Origin: Anaerosporobacter faecicola
GTDB taxonomy: Bacteria; Bacillota; Clostridia; Lachnospirales; Lachnospiraceae
Assembly: GCF_012070565.1 (NCBI RefSeq)
Contig: NZ_JAAQRO010000022.1
Span: 342,270-406,269 of the forward strand
DNA: 64,000 nucleotides
Direction: 5' to 3'
Of this stretch, positions 52,918-62,074 are shown piece after piece. Each line of letters opens with the position of its first letter. Within the stretch, counting starts at the first letter, position 1. The translations under genes and the position numbers were made by a program. Under the pieces are notes generated by a model. It worked only from the letters and a program-made list of their open reading frames with translations. It was not told the origin of the DNA and did no database searches.

Positions 52918-54393
52918 ATGGAATACAACAAGAAAATAAACCGTTTTATACTAATTATTCAGGCCATCTTCTGCATGAGTATGTTCTATGGCTATACCGT
53001 TCGTTACGGTACTACAATTGGTAAAGCAGAAGCAATCGTAATTATGACTATGTACGTTATTATTGTTTTGGCTGAAGGTTTCTGCTACTTTAAAAACAAG
53101 CAGGGTAGACTCTTCTCAAAAGTGTCGCTTGTGGGATTTCTTATCGCATATGCCATTACACTGTTCACAACAAACAATGATTATATCTTTATGTTAGTAT
53201 TTGTAATCATTATGCCATATTTACTCTATTTCGATTCAAAATTGATACTTGTTGCTACAATCTGCAACATCTTGATTAATGCAATCTCTTCCGCAATTCA
53301 ATGCATCAATCACCGTCTTCCTTCAGGAGCTACTTTCGATATTTTCCTAATCCTTACCCAAGTTGCCAGTGTATTTGTGTTTTCTGTTGCGTCTTACATC
53401 ATTCTGAAAATTATACAGAAAATGAATCAGGAAAAAATTGACGCTATTCAGTCAGAACATAGTAAAGCAGAAAGATTACTTGAGAATATGATCTCCATTA
53501 CAAATATTGTTCGCAACAATGCTGAATCTGTAACTACATATATTAATGAATTAGATGAAGCTACAGATAATTCTGTAACCACCATAAACAATATTGCTTC
53601 TGGAAATGCTGCCAATGCTGAGAGTATTGGTCAACAATCTGTTATGACCGAGCAGATTCAAAGAATGATTGAAGAAGCACGCCTTGAAGCTGATAACAGT
53701 TGTCAATATGCTGATACCTCCAGTAATAAAGTACATACAGGAATTCAAGATATTACTGCACTAAAAGAAAAGTCCAGTCATGTAGAAGCATTCAATGAAA
53801 GTATGATGACAACCATCCAAACCTTTGTGGAAAGTACAAAAGAAGTAAAATCCATTACAGATGGTATCAATACGATTTCAGCTCAAACCAATCTTCTGGC
53901 ATTGAATGCCTCAATTGAAAGTGCACGTGCTGGTGAAGCTGGACGAGGATTCGCAGTAGTAGCCGAAGAAATACGAGTTCTTTCGGAGCAGACAAAAAAA
54001 TTAACCAGCGACATCACTAGGATTATCAATAATCTGGAGCTAAATGCTACACAGGCCGAAAATGCTGCTGAAGAAGTAGTTATTCAGATTAAAGAAGAAA
54101 ATGAGTTAATCTCTAATACAGAAAACCATTATCATGAAATCAATGAACAAATCAGTGGATTAAGCCAAAGTGTTTCCACCTTACAGGAGCATATAGATCA
54201 GATTTTTGAATCCAACAATCAAATTGTAGACAGTATTACTCAACTATCCGCTTCCAGCGAAGAAGTGAATGCAAGTACTGAGAAAGTTGTCAATATTAGC
54301 GAGATTAATCGTGAAAAGACCAGAATGGCAAAAGAACTACTCAATGGATTATTGGAGGAAGCAAGGAAACTTGATACAAACAATAGTAACTAA
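52918..54393 (+). CDS. Membrane methyl-accepting chemotaxis protein
   Basis: A 491-residue chemoreceptor. Five or six membrane helices fill residues about 10-170, with no large outer sensor, so it may sense the membrane state or a small ligand in the bilayer. The cytoplasmic signalling domain follows; the hairpin tip carries the conserved [36 protein letters not shown]. The C-terminal end is [15 protein letters not shown] without a CheR-tethering pentapeptide. It is the only gene of its transcript. Confidence 0.93.
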   Translation: MEYNKKINRFILIIQAIFCMSMFYGYTVRYGTTIGKAEAIVIMTMYVIIVLAEGFCYFKNKQGRLFSKVSLVGFLIAYAITLFTTNNDYIFMLVFVIIMPYLLYFDSKLILVATICNILINAISSAIQCINHRLPSGATFDIFLILTQVASVFVFSVASYIILKIIQKMNQEKIDAIQSEHSKAERLLENMISITNIVRNNAESVTTYINELDEATDNSVTTINNIASGNAANAESIGQQSVMTEQIQRMIEEARLEADNSCQYADTSSNKVHTGIQDITALKEKSSHVEAFNESMMTTIQTFVESTKEVKSITDGINTISAQTNLLALNASIESARAGEAGRGFAVVAEEIRVLSEQTKKLTSDITRIINNLELNATQAENAAEEVVIQIKEENELISNTENHYHEINEQISGLSQSVSTLQEHIDQIFESNNQIVDSITQLSASSEEVNASTEKVVNISEINREKTRMAKELLNGLLEEARKLDTNNSN

Positions 54394-54399
54394 AAGATT

Positions 54400-54520
54400 C
54401 CCAAGCAAACCAAAAATACCTTACCTTGCTCCAACAAATAAATGCTGAAGCAAAGTAAGGTATCATCATAATATTAACCGTACATACTGGCATCAGAACT
54501 ATTTCCAATGCACTTAAGAC
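54400..54520. terminator. Paired hairpin repeats between chemoreceptor and FKBP gene
   Basis: ATACCTTACCTTGCT and AGCAAAGTAAGGTAT (within 54415-54463) form a strong stem, followed on the minus strand by TTTTTGG; it matches 51229-51312. Next to it 54489-54520 (GGCATCAG ... CCAATGCACTTAAG) matches the terminator at 42243-42274. They separate two convergent genes and probably end the FKBP transcript. Confidence 0.65.
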
Positions 54521-54548
54521 AATTACATACGTTTTCTAGTGGATAAAA

Positions 54549-54974
54549 TTAATTAACTTCTACTAATTCAATCTTAAAGTTAAGTTCTTTTCCTGCCATC
54601 TCATGATTTGCATCAAAAGTAATGGTTGTTTCATCCTTTGCTGTTACCGTTACTGGAACAGGCTGTCCCATCTCATTGATTAAAGAAACTTGCTCACCTA
54701 CAGTCAGCTTTTCAGAACCTGGCAGCTGACTGATCTCCATTGTAATGATATTATCTGGATTTGACATTCCGTATGCTTCTTCCGGCATAAGATGAACGTC
54801 CTTGATTTCTCCTACCGCCATTGTTTTAACTGCTTCATCAAATCCTTTAATCATCATGCCTCCACCACAGACGAACTCTAGTGGTTCTCCTCGATCATAG
54901 GAAGAATCAAACTTTGTTCCATCATTAAATGTACCTGTATAATGTACTTTACAAACTTTGTTTTCGTTGTTCAT
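54549..54974 (-). CDS. slyD: SlyD-type FKBP peptidyl-prolyl isomerase
   Basis: A 141-residue FKBP isomerase with an inserted chaperone flap. Core: VHYTGTFNDGTKFDSSYDRGEPLEF, MIKGFDEAVKTMAVGE, the flap (about 65-120) and FDANHEMAGKELNFKIEL. The His-rich metal-binding tail of E. coli SlyD is absent. AAGGAG is 8 nt before ATG. Helps folding of cytoplasmic proteins. Confidence 0.93.
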   Translation of the reverse strand: MNNENKVCKVHYTGTFNDGTKFDSSYDRGEPLEFVCGGGMMIKGFDEAVKTMAVGEIKDVHLMPEEAYGMSNPDNIITMEISQLPGSEKLTVGEQVSLINEMGQPVPVTVTAKDETTITFDANHEMAGKELNFKIELVEVN

Positions 54975-55116
54975 TTCAAAATCTCCTTTTCATGTCTATA
55001 CTAAGAAAGCTAAACGTAATGCTTTAATAATATCCTATTTTCTGCGTTTCATCAATTCCTCTTTTTCAATTATTTCACTTTATCTCCCAAAACAAAGTGT
55101 CAAAGTCCAAACCCTT

Positions 55117-55662
55117 CTAGTTATCTGCCTTTCCATCACTTAAAGCCTTGTATGTACTATAAATTTTGTTGTATTTAACATAACCGGATATGTTATTTGC
55201 TTCATATTGCATCAACATGTATTCTTTCATTATCTCCATGAAATTCTTTCTTTCACTTGAACTTTTGCTGTACTGATTTACATCTGTTTCATAAATACTA
55301 TTATCTAGCTTCCCTTCAACCACTAAATATGCATTTAGCGCAAACATTTCTTCGGAAGTTGCATGGGAAGCATCCACTTTTCTTGGATCAATATTATGTG
55401 TATCGACGCTCCCATCTTCCCTAGTCGTAACCACCTTAATCATAGGATCGTTTTTTGAATATGACTCCGACTTGTACGCTGTTATATTCGTTCCATCTGG
55501 CAGTGCCGCTGAAGCCAAACCATTCATCTTCAAATGAAAGGATGCTGCTTGACAGTTTGAACCAGAAAAACTGATTGTAGCGTTTTGAGAATATATCTTT
55601 CTCCCCTTCTGAACAGCCTGATTATTCAAAATTCCCGTTCCACCTAACTCTCCAATATTCAT
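55117..55662 (-). CDS. Conserved hypothetical protein, 181 aa
   Basis: No family recognised. A soluble protein with a Gly/Asn-rich start (NIGELGGTGILNNQAVQKG), a strand-rich middle (MIKVVTTREDGSVDTHNIDPRKVD) and a helical C-terminal part (EEMFALNAYLVVEGK, FMEIMKEYMLMQYEANN). There is no signal peptide. Good ribosome sites (GGAGGTAGGAG) directly precede the ATG. The IDP-x-KVD and ALNAYL segments look like those of small Lachnospiraceae proteins of unknown role that are often linked to flagellar or spore genes, but this was not checked. Confidence 0.65.
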   Translation of the reverse strand: MNIGELGGTGILNNQAVQKGRKIYSQNATISFSGSNCQAASFHLKMNGLASAALPDGTNITAYKSESYSKNDPMIKVVTTREDGSVDTHNIDPRKVDASHATSEEMFALNAYLVVEGKLDNSIYETDVNQYSKSSSERKNFMEIMKEYMLMQYEANNISGYVKYNKIYSTYKALSDGKADN

Positions 55663-55936
55663 CTCCTACCTCCATAAAATAAATTTGTTAATTTAAGTAT
55701 ATATCGAGATATTGTAGGGAAATTATAACCTTTTACGTTCATAATTATTTATTACATTAACGCAAACTTCGCAGTTCAATTTCAGCCCTGAAAGGTTATC
55801 CTAAGGCATTGTCAGCAATTAATATATCTCTACTTCGATTTCCTTAATATAGAAACCCTCCGCGGGATACGCACGTCATTCTATTGATTAATATCATTTT
55901 AGTTAACTTTATCAACCAAAGTAAACTAGGAATCCA

Positions 55937-55964
55937 TTGCACGATATAAGAAAAATGGTATAAT
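55937..55964 (+). promoter_or_regulatory. Promoter above the long leader hairpin
   Basis: TTGCAC (55937-55942) and TATAAT (55959-55964) are 16 bp apart. The transcript would begin just before the hairpin at 55976-56067 and run 250 nt to the chemoreceptor-like gene. The 55663-55936 stretch shows no supported gene. Confidence 0.6.
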
Positions 55965-55975
55965 AGACTTAAACC

Positions 55976-56067
55976 TCGCACTTAGTTAAATGCCTATGCA
56001 CCTTGAAAATTCAATAACATAGCCAGGTATTAAATTTTCAAGGTGCATAGTTAAAATTTATGTGCGA
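55976..56067 (+). ncRNA. Long leader hairpin before the soluble chemoreceptor gene
   Basis: CTATGCACCTTGAAAATT (55994-56011) pairs perfectly with 56033-56050, and an outer TCGCAC (55976-55981) pairs with GTGCGA (56062-56067). No T-run follows, so it is not a plain terminator. It may be a control element of the leader, or the precursor of a small RNA. Confidence 0.5.
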
Positions 56068-56219
56068 AGTTTGAGTTATTAACAGATATTTAAAATCTAT
56101 TAATCTCTCGGAATGAATTATTATATCCGTTAAGACAGAATAATGAAAAAATTCATATTTTGAGATTATTGGATTTTTTGTATTACGCAAATATACATAA
56201 GATAACGGAGGCTGATACG

Positions 56220-57044
56220 ATGGAAAAAAGATTTTCAGCAGAAGCAATTAATGTAGCATATGCAATGTTTCCAATAATTAGTGAGCTGTATGACCATAAT
56301 GTTTGTTTGGCAGTTACCGACACGGAGCGATATTTGTTTGTACAGCAGGGAAAAGAATTTAATATTCCATTTCATACTGGAGATATTCTTAATCCATCTG
56401 CAGTGAAGGTAATTCAAAGTGGGAAGAACTATAAGGTCTCTCTTCCGAAGGAAATGGTGGAGACAGATACAACCTGCTATTTTTTCCCATTAAGAGAGGA
56501 AGAAGAGGTTGTAGGATTACTGACCATAGCTGTGGATGAAAGTTATCGGAATGAACTGGTGTCTATTATGGATGTATTGTATAACAGCATTGGTGGGATT
56601 TCAAAGAATATACAGAACATTGCAGATGGCTTCAAGGAATTGACCACTGAGAACGAGGAACTCCTTCAAGAAGTACATGATACGGCGGAACGTGGAAAAG
56701 ACACGACACAGATTGTGTCTTTGATTCATAATATTTCTGCAAAAACAAATCTTTTGGGACTAAATGCTTCTATTGAGGCAGCAAGGGCCGGAGATTCAGG
56801 ATTGGGATTTGCAGTAGTCGCCGCTGAGATAACAAAGCTTGCAGCAAATACAAAAGAATCAATAAAAAAAATTGGAACCATTATACAGGATATTGTTCAA
56901 AAGGTTGATCAGATTGATGAAGGATTGGAAAAGAACAACCAAGTATCAGCAATGCAGGCAGAGTCTTTTGAAAATATTCTAGAATCTATTAAAACCATTG
57001 ATAACATGGTAAAAAAACTGCATGAGATAAGTCAGAAGATATAA
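56220..57044 (+). CDS. Soluble chemoreceptor-like protein with PAS-like sensor
   Basis: A 274-residue protein with no membrane segment. Residues about 1-110 form a small sensor ([20 protein letters not shown] ... [11 protein letters not shown]) of the sort fused to short methyl-accepting domains in Clostridia. The signalling tip [33 protein letters not shown] is conserved, but the coiled coil on either side is short, so it is a minimal cytoplasmic receptor. Start at 56220: GGAGG is 8 nt upstream; the earlier TTG-type start is not supported. Confidence 0.85.
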   Translation: MEKRFSAEAINVAYAMFPIISELYDHNVCLAVTDTERYLFVQQGKEFNIPFHTGDILNPSAVKVIQSGKNYKVSLPKEMVETDTTCYFFPLREEEEVVGLLTIAVDESYRNELVSIMDVLYNSIGGISKNIQNIADGFKELTTENEELLQEVHDTAERGKDTTQIVSLIHNISAKTNLLGLNASIEAARAGDSGLGFAVVAAEITKLAANTKESIKKIGTIIQDIVQKVDQIDEGLEKNNQVSAMQAESFENILESIKTIDNMVKKLHEISQKI

Positions 57045-57139
57045 AAGAACGTAGTGTTGGGATACCACTCCCGTCTACTCATCTCTGTAAAATTATATCA
57101 TAAGGGCTAATGATAAACAGTTGATACGGTATAACAGTT

Positions 57140-57171
57140 AAAGAGCCATTGTAATTTTACAATGGCTCTTT
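57140..57171. terminator. Bidirectional terminator
   Basis: AAAGAGCCATTGTAA and TTACAATGGCTCTTT pair perfectly around two T, between two convergent genes. Confidence 0.9.
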
Positions 57172-57192
57172 CGCTATCCTATATCGTCATTC

Positions 57193-57666
57193 CTAATCTA
57201 TTTTCTCGCAATGCTTCTTAATGAATCTTTCGTATTCGATCGTCATAATCGTGCGGACTTGTAATAAGTGAGATAGTACTTGAACTCTTGGTGGGTTAGA
57301 AATACAAACGGAAACATCATCAATTTCTACATTTCCTTGAATATTATAAAAAGTAGAAATGCCTTCTTGACATATTTCTTGCAAACACCCGCTACAATCT
57401 CTAAATAGTACGTAAATTATATACTTAACAGTAATTGTTTTTTCACAATTGTAGCATTGGATCGTTTTTGATACGACTTGGATTTGACAATCTTCAATAC
57501 ATTGAATATTGTTACAACTTAATCGAATCTGCCTGCATATTCTTTTACATAAACATATTCTTTGTTCATGAGGGCACACTATAGCCACCCGTGCACTACT
57601 CTTACTCTCTACAATTTGATCATTAGCAAAACCTTTTACATGGACAGTATTAACATATTCTTTCAC
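57193..57666 (-). CDS. Cys-rich conserved protein paired with the DUF11 protein
   Basis: A 157-residue protein with 14 or more Cys, many in pairs (ICLCKRICRQIRLSC, CIEDCQIQ, CYNCEK, RDCSGCLQEICQ). The fold appears to be beta-rich (TIQCYNCEKTITVKYIIYVLFR, then VEIDDVSVCISNPPRVQV), somewhat like SPOCS/DUF3794-type spore coat proteins, which is a weak likeness. Start at GTG 57666, 7 nt after GGGGGG. It follows the DUF11 protein by 38 bp and is probably cotranscribed. A role in a spore or cell-surface layer held by disulfides is possible, not shown. Confidence 0.6.
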   Translation of the reverse strand: MKEYVNTVHVKGFANDQIVESKSSARVAIVCPHEQRICLCKRICRQIRLSCNNIQCIEDCQIQVVSKTIQCYNCEKTITVKYIIYVLFRDCSGCLQEICQEGISTFYNIQGNVEIDDVSVCISNPPRVQVLSHLLQVRTIMTIEYERFIKKHCEKID

Positions 57667-57704
57667 TTTCAATCCCCCCAAAGAAGCCAAGCCTCTCTTA
57701 TATC

Positions 57705-60263
57705 TTATAGTCCATAATCAACGCTATATCGAATTGTAAACATATCTCCTGCGTCTAAATCAGGAACTACCACTTGATTCAAACTTGGATTGTGATTGAA
57801 TGGATTTCCAGGATTATCTACACCATTCGTCGCATAGTAAGTTGAATTTGGTACATAGGTTCCAGCTCCATTAGCTAAGTTATCGTTGAATACAATATCA
57901 CGAATCGTAACATCACCTGTATTACGAACAATAATTGTATACTCTCTTATTGTATCTCCAGTTGTTACATAACATTGATCAACAGACTTCTCAACAACTA
58001 TTTCTGGGTTTCTACAGGTCAATGTCCAAGATTTTGATTCTGTATTTACATGTTCTGTTTCGTAACAAGATCCTTTAAAATATACAGTAGCATAAGCTGT
58101 ATTATTAAGGCCTGAACAAGCTTTTACTTGCACTGTATATTGAATCGTCTTAGAATTACCTTTTGTCAAAGCACCAGCATCATAGCCAGCTAATAACATA
58201 GCCTTCGTAATTCCAGCTGGAGTAGATGCTGTGATCTCTAAGTTAGTAGGTACTGTATCAAAAAATACCACTTTCGAAAAATCAACTGTCGAGTTATTCG
58301 TAACGGTAAGTGTGTACGTTACAAAATCACCAATTTCTACATTCGTTCTATTTGCTGTTTTTGTGAATTCCGTATTAATACAATGAACGGTTTCCTCAGC
58401 AGAAGCTTCTATTGGTTTAGGCGTGTCAAGTTCATTTAACTGATAACTACCAGTTGCACTAGCTGTATTAATAAAATCATTCGCACAAGGTCCCGTACTC
58501 ACTTGCATAGCTTTTACATCATAATCAAACATATACTTTGCTCCCTTTTCTAAAATATCAATTGTTATACCAGTTTCTATATTTAGTTCTCCAGGTATAG
58601 CTGGCGTAACCTGAAGTGTACCTTCCATGAGATTCATACCACCAGGCAGTAAATCCTTTACCGTCACTTCTGTTATATCTACATCACCCGTATTACTTAG
58701 TAATAACTGATAATGTACGGTTCTTGATTCATCGTTTCCACCCAAATCAATACAATGTTTCGATGCGGTTTTCACAAGATCAATCTCTGGTTTTCTTGGA
58801 TAACAAACTTGTTCATTACTATACGCAAAATACGGTTTCTGCTGTAAGGTATAATGATACTCTGCTATAGCATAATCTCTATATTCTTCAATCCCATCAA
58901 TTGTACTTACTTGCAATTGAAAATCAACTTTTATAGGATTTTGCGTAGTCGTAATATTTCCAAGTGGTACACCTCCTACAATCGTTGCATCTGGTTTTTC
59001 TTCCCCATTTACTTTTACGCTTCCTTGAACGAAATTCATTCCAATAGGAATCGTATCGGTTAATGATACATTCTCTGCCGTCTCAGTCCCAATATTATCA
59101 ACATAAACGGTATAATCTACAATGCTTCCTACCGTTACATACGTGCTATGAATTTGTTTCATTAATTCTATCTTAGGTTCACTTGTATCAAGTACAACTG
59201 CAACACCATTAACTAGTATACTATCGCCCATTGTTGAGATTCTTAAGGTCGCAGAAGTTTTATTTTTATCTACATGATCGGATGCATTGACTCTTGTAAT
59301 ATCCCAACCTTGTCGTGCACCACTAACTCCAATATATTGTGATGTCTGACCAATTCGTGTATGGTTAACGTTCCCAAACGTCCCTGTTGTAACCAGATTT
59401 CCATCATTTCCATTTATCTGCGATGCGAAAAAATTATCTACCGGATTGTTTGGACCTGACAATGGCGTATTTATTAAAGCATTTCCTTCTGTACCGAAAT
59501 AAACATTTTCACCGGTTAAGTTGTAATCCCCTTCTGCTGCACTAATTAAAACGTCAGCAGCAATATTATCAAAATCAGGTGTAACAAAGTCCTGCAATAC
59601 TGTCTGTGCTGGTAGTTGGTTCTGTCGAACTGCTAAACCACCTACATATAGGGTAATACTCTTAAAATCAAACCCTGCACTTAGATATCGATAGATAACC
59701 GCTAATGTCCAGCCAACACACCCTGATTCATGTGAAGTTTGATCATTTAAGTCCAAATAAGCTGGTATCTTACCTGCATAATAGGTTCCATTCCCAGATT
59801 GTTTTACATAATCTGTTACAATGGCAGACCGGGTATAAACTTTTACATCAGAATTGGCTACTAACACTTCATTATTTTTTGTTATTTCCAATGGCTCAAT
59901 TTCTATCTCAGCCAGATTTTGTCCCTTAAAGATGATTTTATTATCCATTAAATTACCAATATTCCCACCATCTGTGCTTGAATTTCCACTCCAAATTAAT
60001 TCCGCATAGATAACTTCTGTATTAGCAGGTAATTGTAATTCTGCTGTAGATTTATTCAAAGAATAGTCGCAAGTTGTTCCATTCGTAAATCCACCACAAG
60101 TTTTTGTTGTGTCGGTTGTAATATAGGATCCTACTATTCCTAACGTCCCTGGACTTCGAATAGGATTCAACAGTGTTATTGGCCTTCTTGATAAACCAAG
60201 TGTATTACCAATAAAGGCTATATCCCCATAAATACGATCTGAGTATCTGGTTATTAATGACAT
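57705..60263 (-). CDS. DUF11-repeat surface-type protein
   Basis: An 852-residue protein. Residues 1-360 form an N-terminal domain opening with ITRYSDRIYGDIAFIGNTLGLS, then strands with IYAELIWSGN and WTLAVIYR. Four DUF11-type beta-sandwich repeats follow, each opening with a form of IELMKQIHSTYVTVGSIVDYTVYV (about 367, 505, 640 and 750) and containing NxGxxxxxNVxxxDxxP. No signal peptide or LPXTG is seen. Similar signal-less DUF11 proteins in Bacillus are linked to the spore surface or exosporium. The ATG at 60263 is preferred over a TTG that lies in the ribosome site. Confidence 0.8.
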   Translation of the reverse strand: MSLITRYSDRIYGDIAFIGNTLGLSRRPITLLNPIRSPGTLGIVGSYITTDTTKTCGGFTNGTTCDYSLNKSTAELQLPANTEVIYAELIWSGNSSTDGGNIGNLMDNKIIFKGQNLAEIEIEPLEITKNNEVLVANSDVKVYTRSAIVTDYVKQSGNGTYYAGKIPAYLDLNDQTSHESGCVGWTLAVIYRYLSAGFDFKSITLYVGGLAVRQNQLPAQTVLQDFVTPDFDNIAADVLISAAEGDYNLTGENVYFGTEGNALINTPLSGPNNPVDNFFASQINGNDGNLVTTGTFGNVNHTRIGQTSQYIGVSGARQGWDITRVNASDHVDKNKTSATLRISTMGDSILVNGVAVVLDTSEPKIELMKQIHSTYVTVGSIVDYTVYVDNIGTETAENVSLTDTIPIGMNFVQGSVKVNGEEKPDATIVGGVPLGNITTTQNPIKVDFQLQVSTIDGIEEYRDYAIAEYHYTLQQKPYFAYSNEQVCYPRKPEIDLVKTASKHCIDLGGNDESRTVHYQLLLSNTGDVDITEVTVKDLLPGGMNLMEGTLQVTPAIPGELNIETGITIDILEKGAKYMFDYDVKAMQVSTGPCANDFINTASATGSYQLNELDTPKPIEASAEETVHCINTEFTKTANRTNVEIGDFVTYTLTVTNNSTVDFSKVVFFDTVPTNLEITASTPAGITKAMLLAGYDAGALTKGNSKTIQYTVQVKACSGLNNTAYATVYFKGSCYETEHVNTESKSWTLTCRNPEIVVEKSVDQCYVTTGDTIREYTIIVRNTGDVTIRDIVFNDNLANGAGTYVPNSTYYATNGVDNPGNPFNHNPSLNQVVVPDLDAGDMFTIRYSVDYGL

Positions 60264-60506
60264 GATACGCAATCCTCTATGAATGTTCTACTATATATAT
60301 ATTCCATCTTCTATGTATTGTTACTAATTTTCGACTTATATCGTCAATAAAATAAATAGGAATGGTCTAAACGTGTCGTGTATAGGCAGAGTAAAATCTA
60401 CAATTAATTGACATATTATGATGGAAAGATACGATTATGCCATTCACTCTATGATAATAATAAAAATAAGAAACAAAAAAAATTATGAAAATAGTTTATT
60501 TCATCA

Positions 60507-60536
60507 TGAAACTTTTTCTCAACCTCAAATGTCTAA
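60507..60536 (+). promoter_or_regulatory. Likely ECF (SigV-like) promoter of the sigma gene
   Basis: TGAAAC (60507-60512) and TGTCTAA (60530-60536) stand 17 bp apart, close to the SigV-type consensus TGAAAC-N16/17-CGTCTAA, 37 nt before the sigma start. It would make the sigma factor autoregulated. The rest of 60264-60506 holds no supported gene. Confidence 0.65.
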
Positions 60537-60572
60537 TAAATAGAAACACATGATAGGAGGCGTACATTTGTA

Positions 60573-61046
60573 GTGACAAACAAACGAAAAGAATCTCTAG
60601 TAGAACATATTCTGCTCAGTGATTATAACCAGTTTTACCGTCTGGCTTTTAGCTATACCAAGAATGAATCCGATTCTTTGGATATTGTACAAAATGGTGC
60701 TTATAAAGCAATCTTGCACAGTGACCAGCTCAAACAGCAAAGCTATGCAAAAACATGGGTATATCGGATTATGCTTAACGAGATATTCCGATTTTTAAAT
60801 CAGCCAACTTGTGTAAACTTAGATGGTGTCACTTATGAGGAAGCAATAACTGATCCGTATGCCAATTTTGATTTGCAACAAGCACTGGACATGCTTCCAA
60901 AAGAAGATAAACTCGTCATAAGTCTTCGCTATTTTGAAGATATGAAATTAGAAGATATCGCAAAATTACAGCAAGAACCCGTTAGTACCATCAAAAGCAG
61001 ACTATACCGTGGGCTAAAAAAACTAAGAATTAAACTAGAAGAATAA
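60573..61046 (+). CDS. ECF sigma factor, SigV-like
   Basis: A 157-residue sigma-70-family factor with region 2 (FYRLAFSYTKNESDSLDIVQNGAYKAI) and region 4 (LPKEDKLVISLRYFEDMKLEDIAKLQQEPVSTIKSRLYRGLKKL). The start is GTG at 60573 with GGAGG 12 nt upstream, a long gap. It stands 10 bp before a DUF3298-type anti-sigma gene, as in sigV-rsiV of Bacillus, which respond to lysozyme. It should direct genes for cell-wall protection. Confidence 0.92.
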   Translation: MTNKRKESLVEHILLSDYNQFYRLAFSYTKNESDSLDIVQNGAYKAILHSDQLKQQSYAKTWVYRIMLNEIFRFLNQPTCVNLDGVTYEEAITDPYANFDLQQALDMLPKEDKLVISLRYFEDMKLEDIAKLQQEPVSTIKSRLYRGLKKLRIKLEE

Positions 61047-61056
61047 GAGGTGTTAT

Positions 61057-62025
61057 ATGAATAGAGAATTGGAACAGCTAAAGAAAACATATACGGAGAT
61101 ATCCATGTCAGAGGAGCAGGTGAAGCAGATGAAAGAGAACATAGAACAAGCAAAAAAAGATAAAAAGGCACAAATGAAACCCCACTATATAAAAAGGGTT
61201 GCTCTTACAGCTGCAGGTGTTGCAATTGTATTCGTTGCGTCTCCAAACCTATCCAAAAATATTGCAAATGCAATGGAGAAGATTCCAGTGATTGGGGAAT
61301 TTGTAGATGTCGTAACATTTCGAGATTACCAATACGAGGATGATCGGAATGAAGCGAAAATTACCGTACCTGAACTGATTGTAACCGACAATTCTACGAA
61401 TGAATCAGCCGACGCCAATTCAGAATCTAGTTCTGGCGACACAGCCCAAGATATGAATTCTGTGACAACTACAGATAGTTCAACAAAGGAGACTCTCGAG
61501 AAAACGACCCAGGAGATCAATACAGAAATCCAAGAAATCACCGATCAATTGGTGAAAGAATTCGAGGAAAGTAAGAAAGAGGAAGCTGGTTATCAAAGTA
61601 TGGAAGTAAAATCTGAGGTTATTGCCACAACCAAAGATTATTTCACATTGAAACTGATTTGTTATCAAGCTGCAGGAAGTGGTGCTGAATGGGCATATTA
61701 CTATACCATTGACTTAACAACTGGTGAACGCTTAGAATTATCAGAACTATTTGAAAAAGATGCGGATTATCAAACTATCATTAGTGAGAATATCAAAGAA
61801 CAGATGCGAGAACAAATGAAATCCGAAGATGTTGCTTATTGGATTGATTCAGATATGCCTGATTGGGATTTCAAGAGCATTAAAGAAAATAACTCCTTTT
61901 ATATAAATGCGCAGAATAACTTGGTTATATGCTTTGACGAAGGAGAAGTTGCTCCAATGTATATGGGAAGTGTGGAATTTGAAATTCCAGCTGATGTTAT
62001 AGCCGGTATACGAATAATGAAATAA
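61057..62025 (+). CDS. RsiV-like anti-sigma factor (DUF3298)
   Basis: A 322-residue membrane-anchored protein: an N-terminal cytoplasmic part (1-46) to hold the sigma factor, one membrane helix (47-63, VALTAAGVAIVFVASP), an acidic Ser/Thr-rich linker (about 110-150) and a C-terminal DUF3298 sensor (YYYTIDLTTGERLELSELF, IKEQMREQM, FYINAQNNLVICFDEGEVAP). In RsiV this last domain binds lysozyme and triggers cleavage by signal peptidase. A terminator follows 5 nt after the stop. Confidence 0.9.
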   Translation: MNRELEQLKKTYTEISMSEEQVKQMKENIEQAKKDKKAQMKPHYIKRVALTAAGVAIVFVASPNLSKNIANAMEKIPVIGEFVDVVTFRDYQYEDDRNEAKITVPELIVTDNSTNESADANSESSSGDTAQDMNSVTTTDSSTKETLEKTTQEINTEIQEITDQLVKEFEESKKEEAGYQSMEVKSEVIATTKDYFTLKLICYQAAGSGAEWAYYYTIDLTTGERLELSELFEKDADYQTIISENIKEQMREQMKSEDVAYWIDSDMPDWDFKSIKENNSFYINAQNNLVICFDEGEVAPMYMGSVEFEIPADVIAGIRIMK

Positions 62026-62029
62026 TTGT

Positions 62030-62060
62030 ACAAAAGGACTCCACATTGGAGTCCTTTTGT
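62030..62060. terminator. Bidirectional terminator
   Basis: ACAAAAGGACTCCA and TGGAGTCCTTTTGT pair perfectly around CAT between two convergent genes. Confidence 0.92.
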
Positions 62061-62074
62061 ATTGCCCTTCAGCA

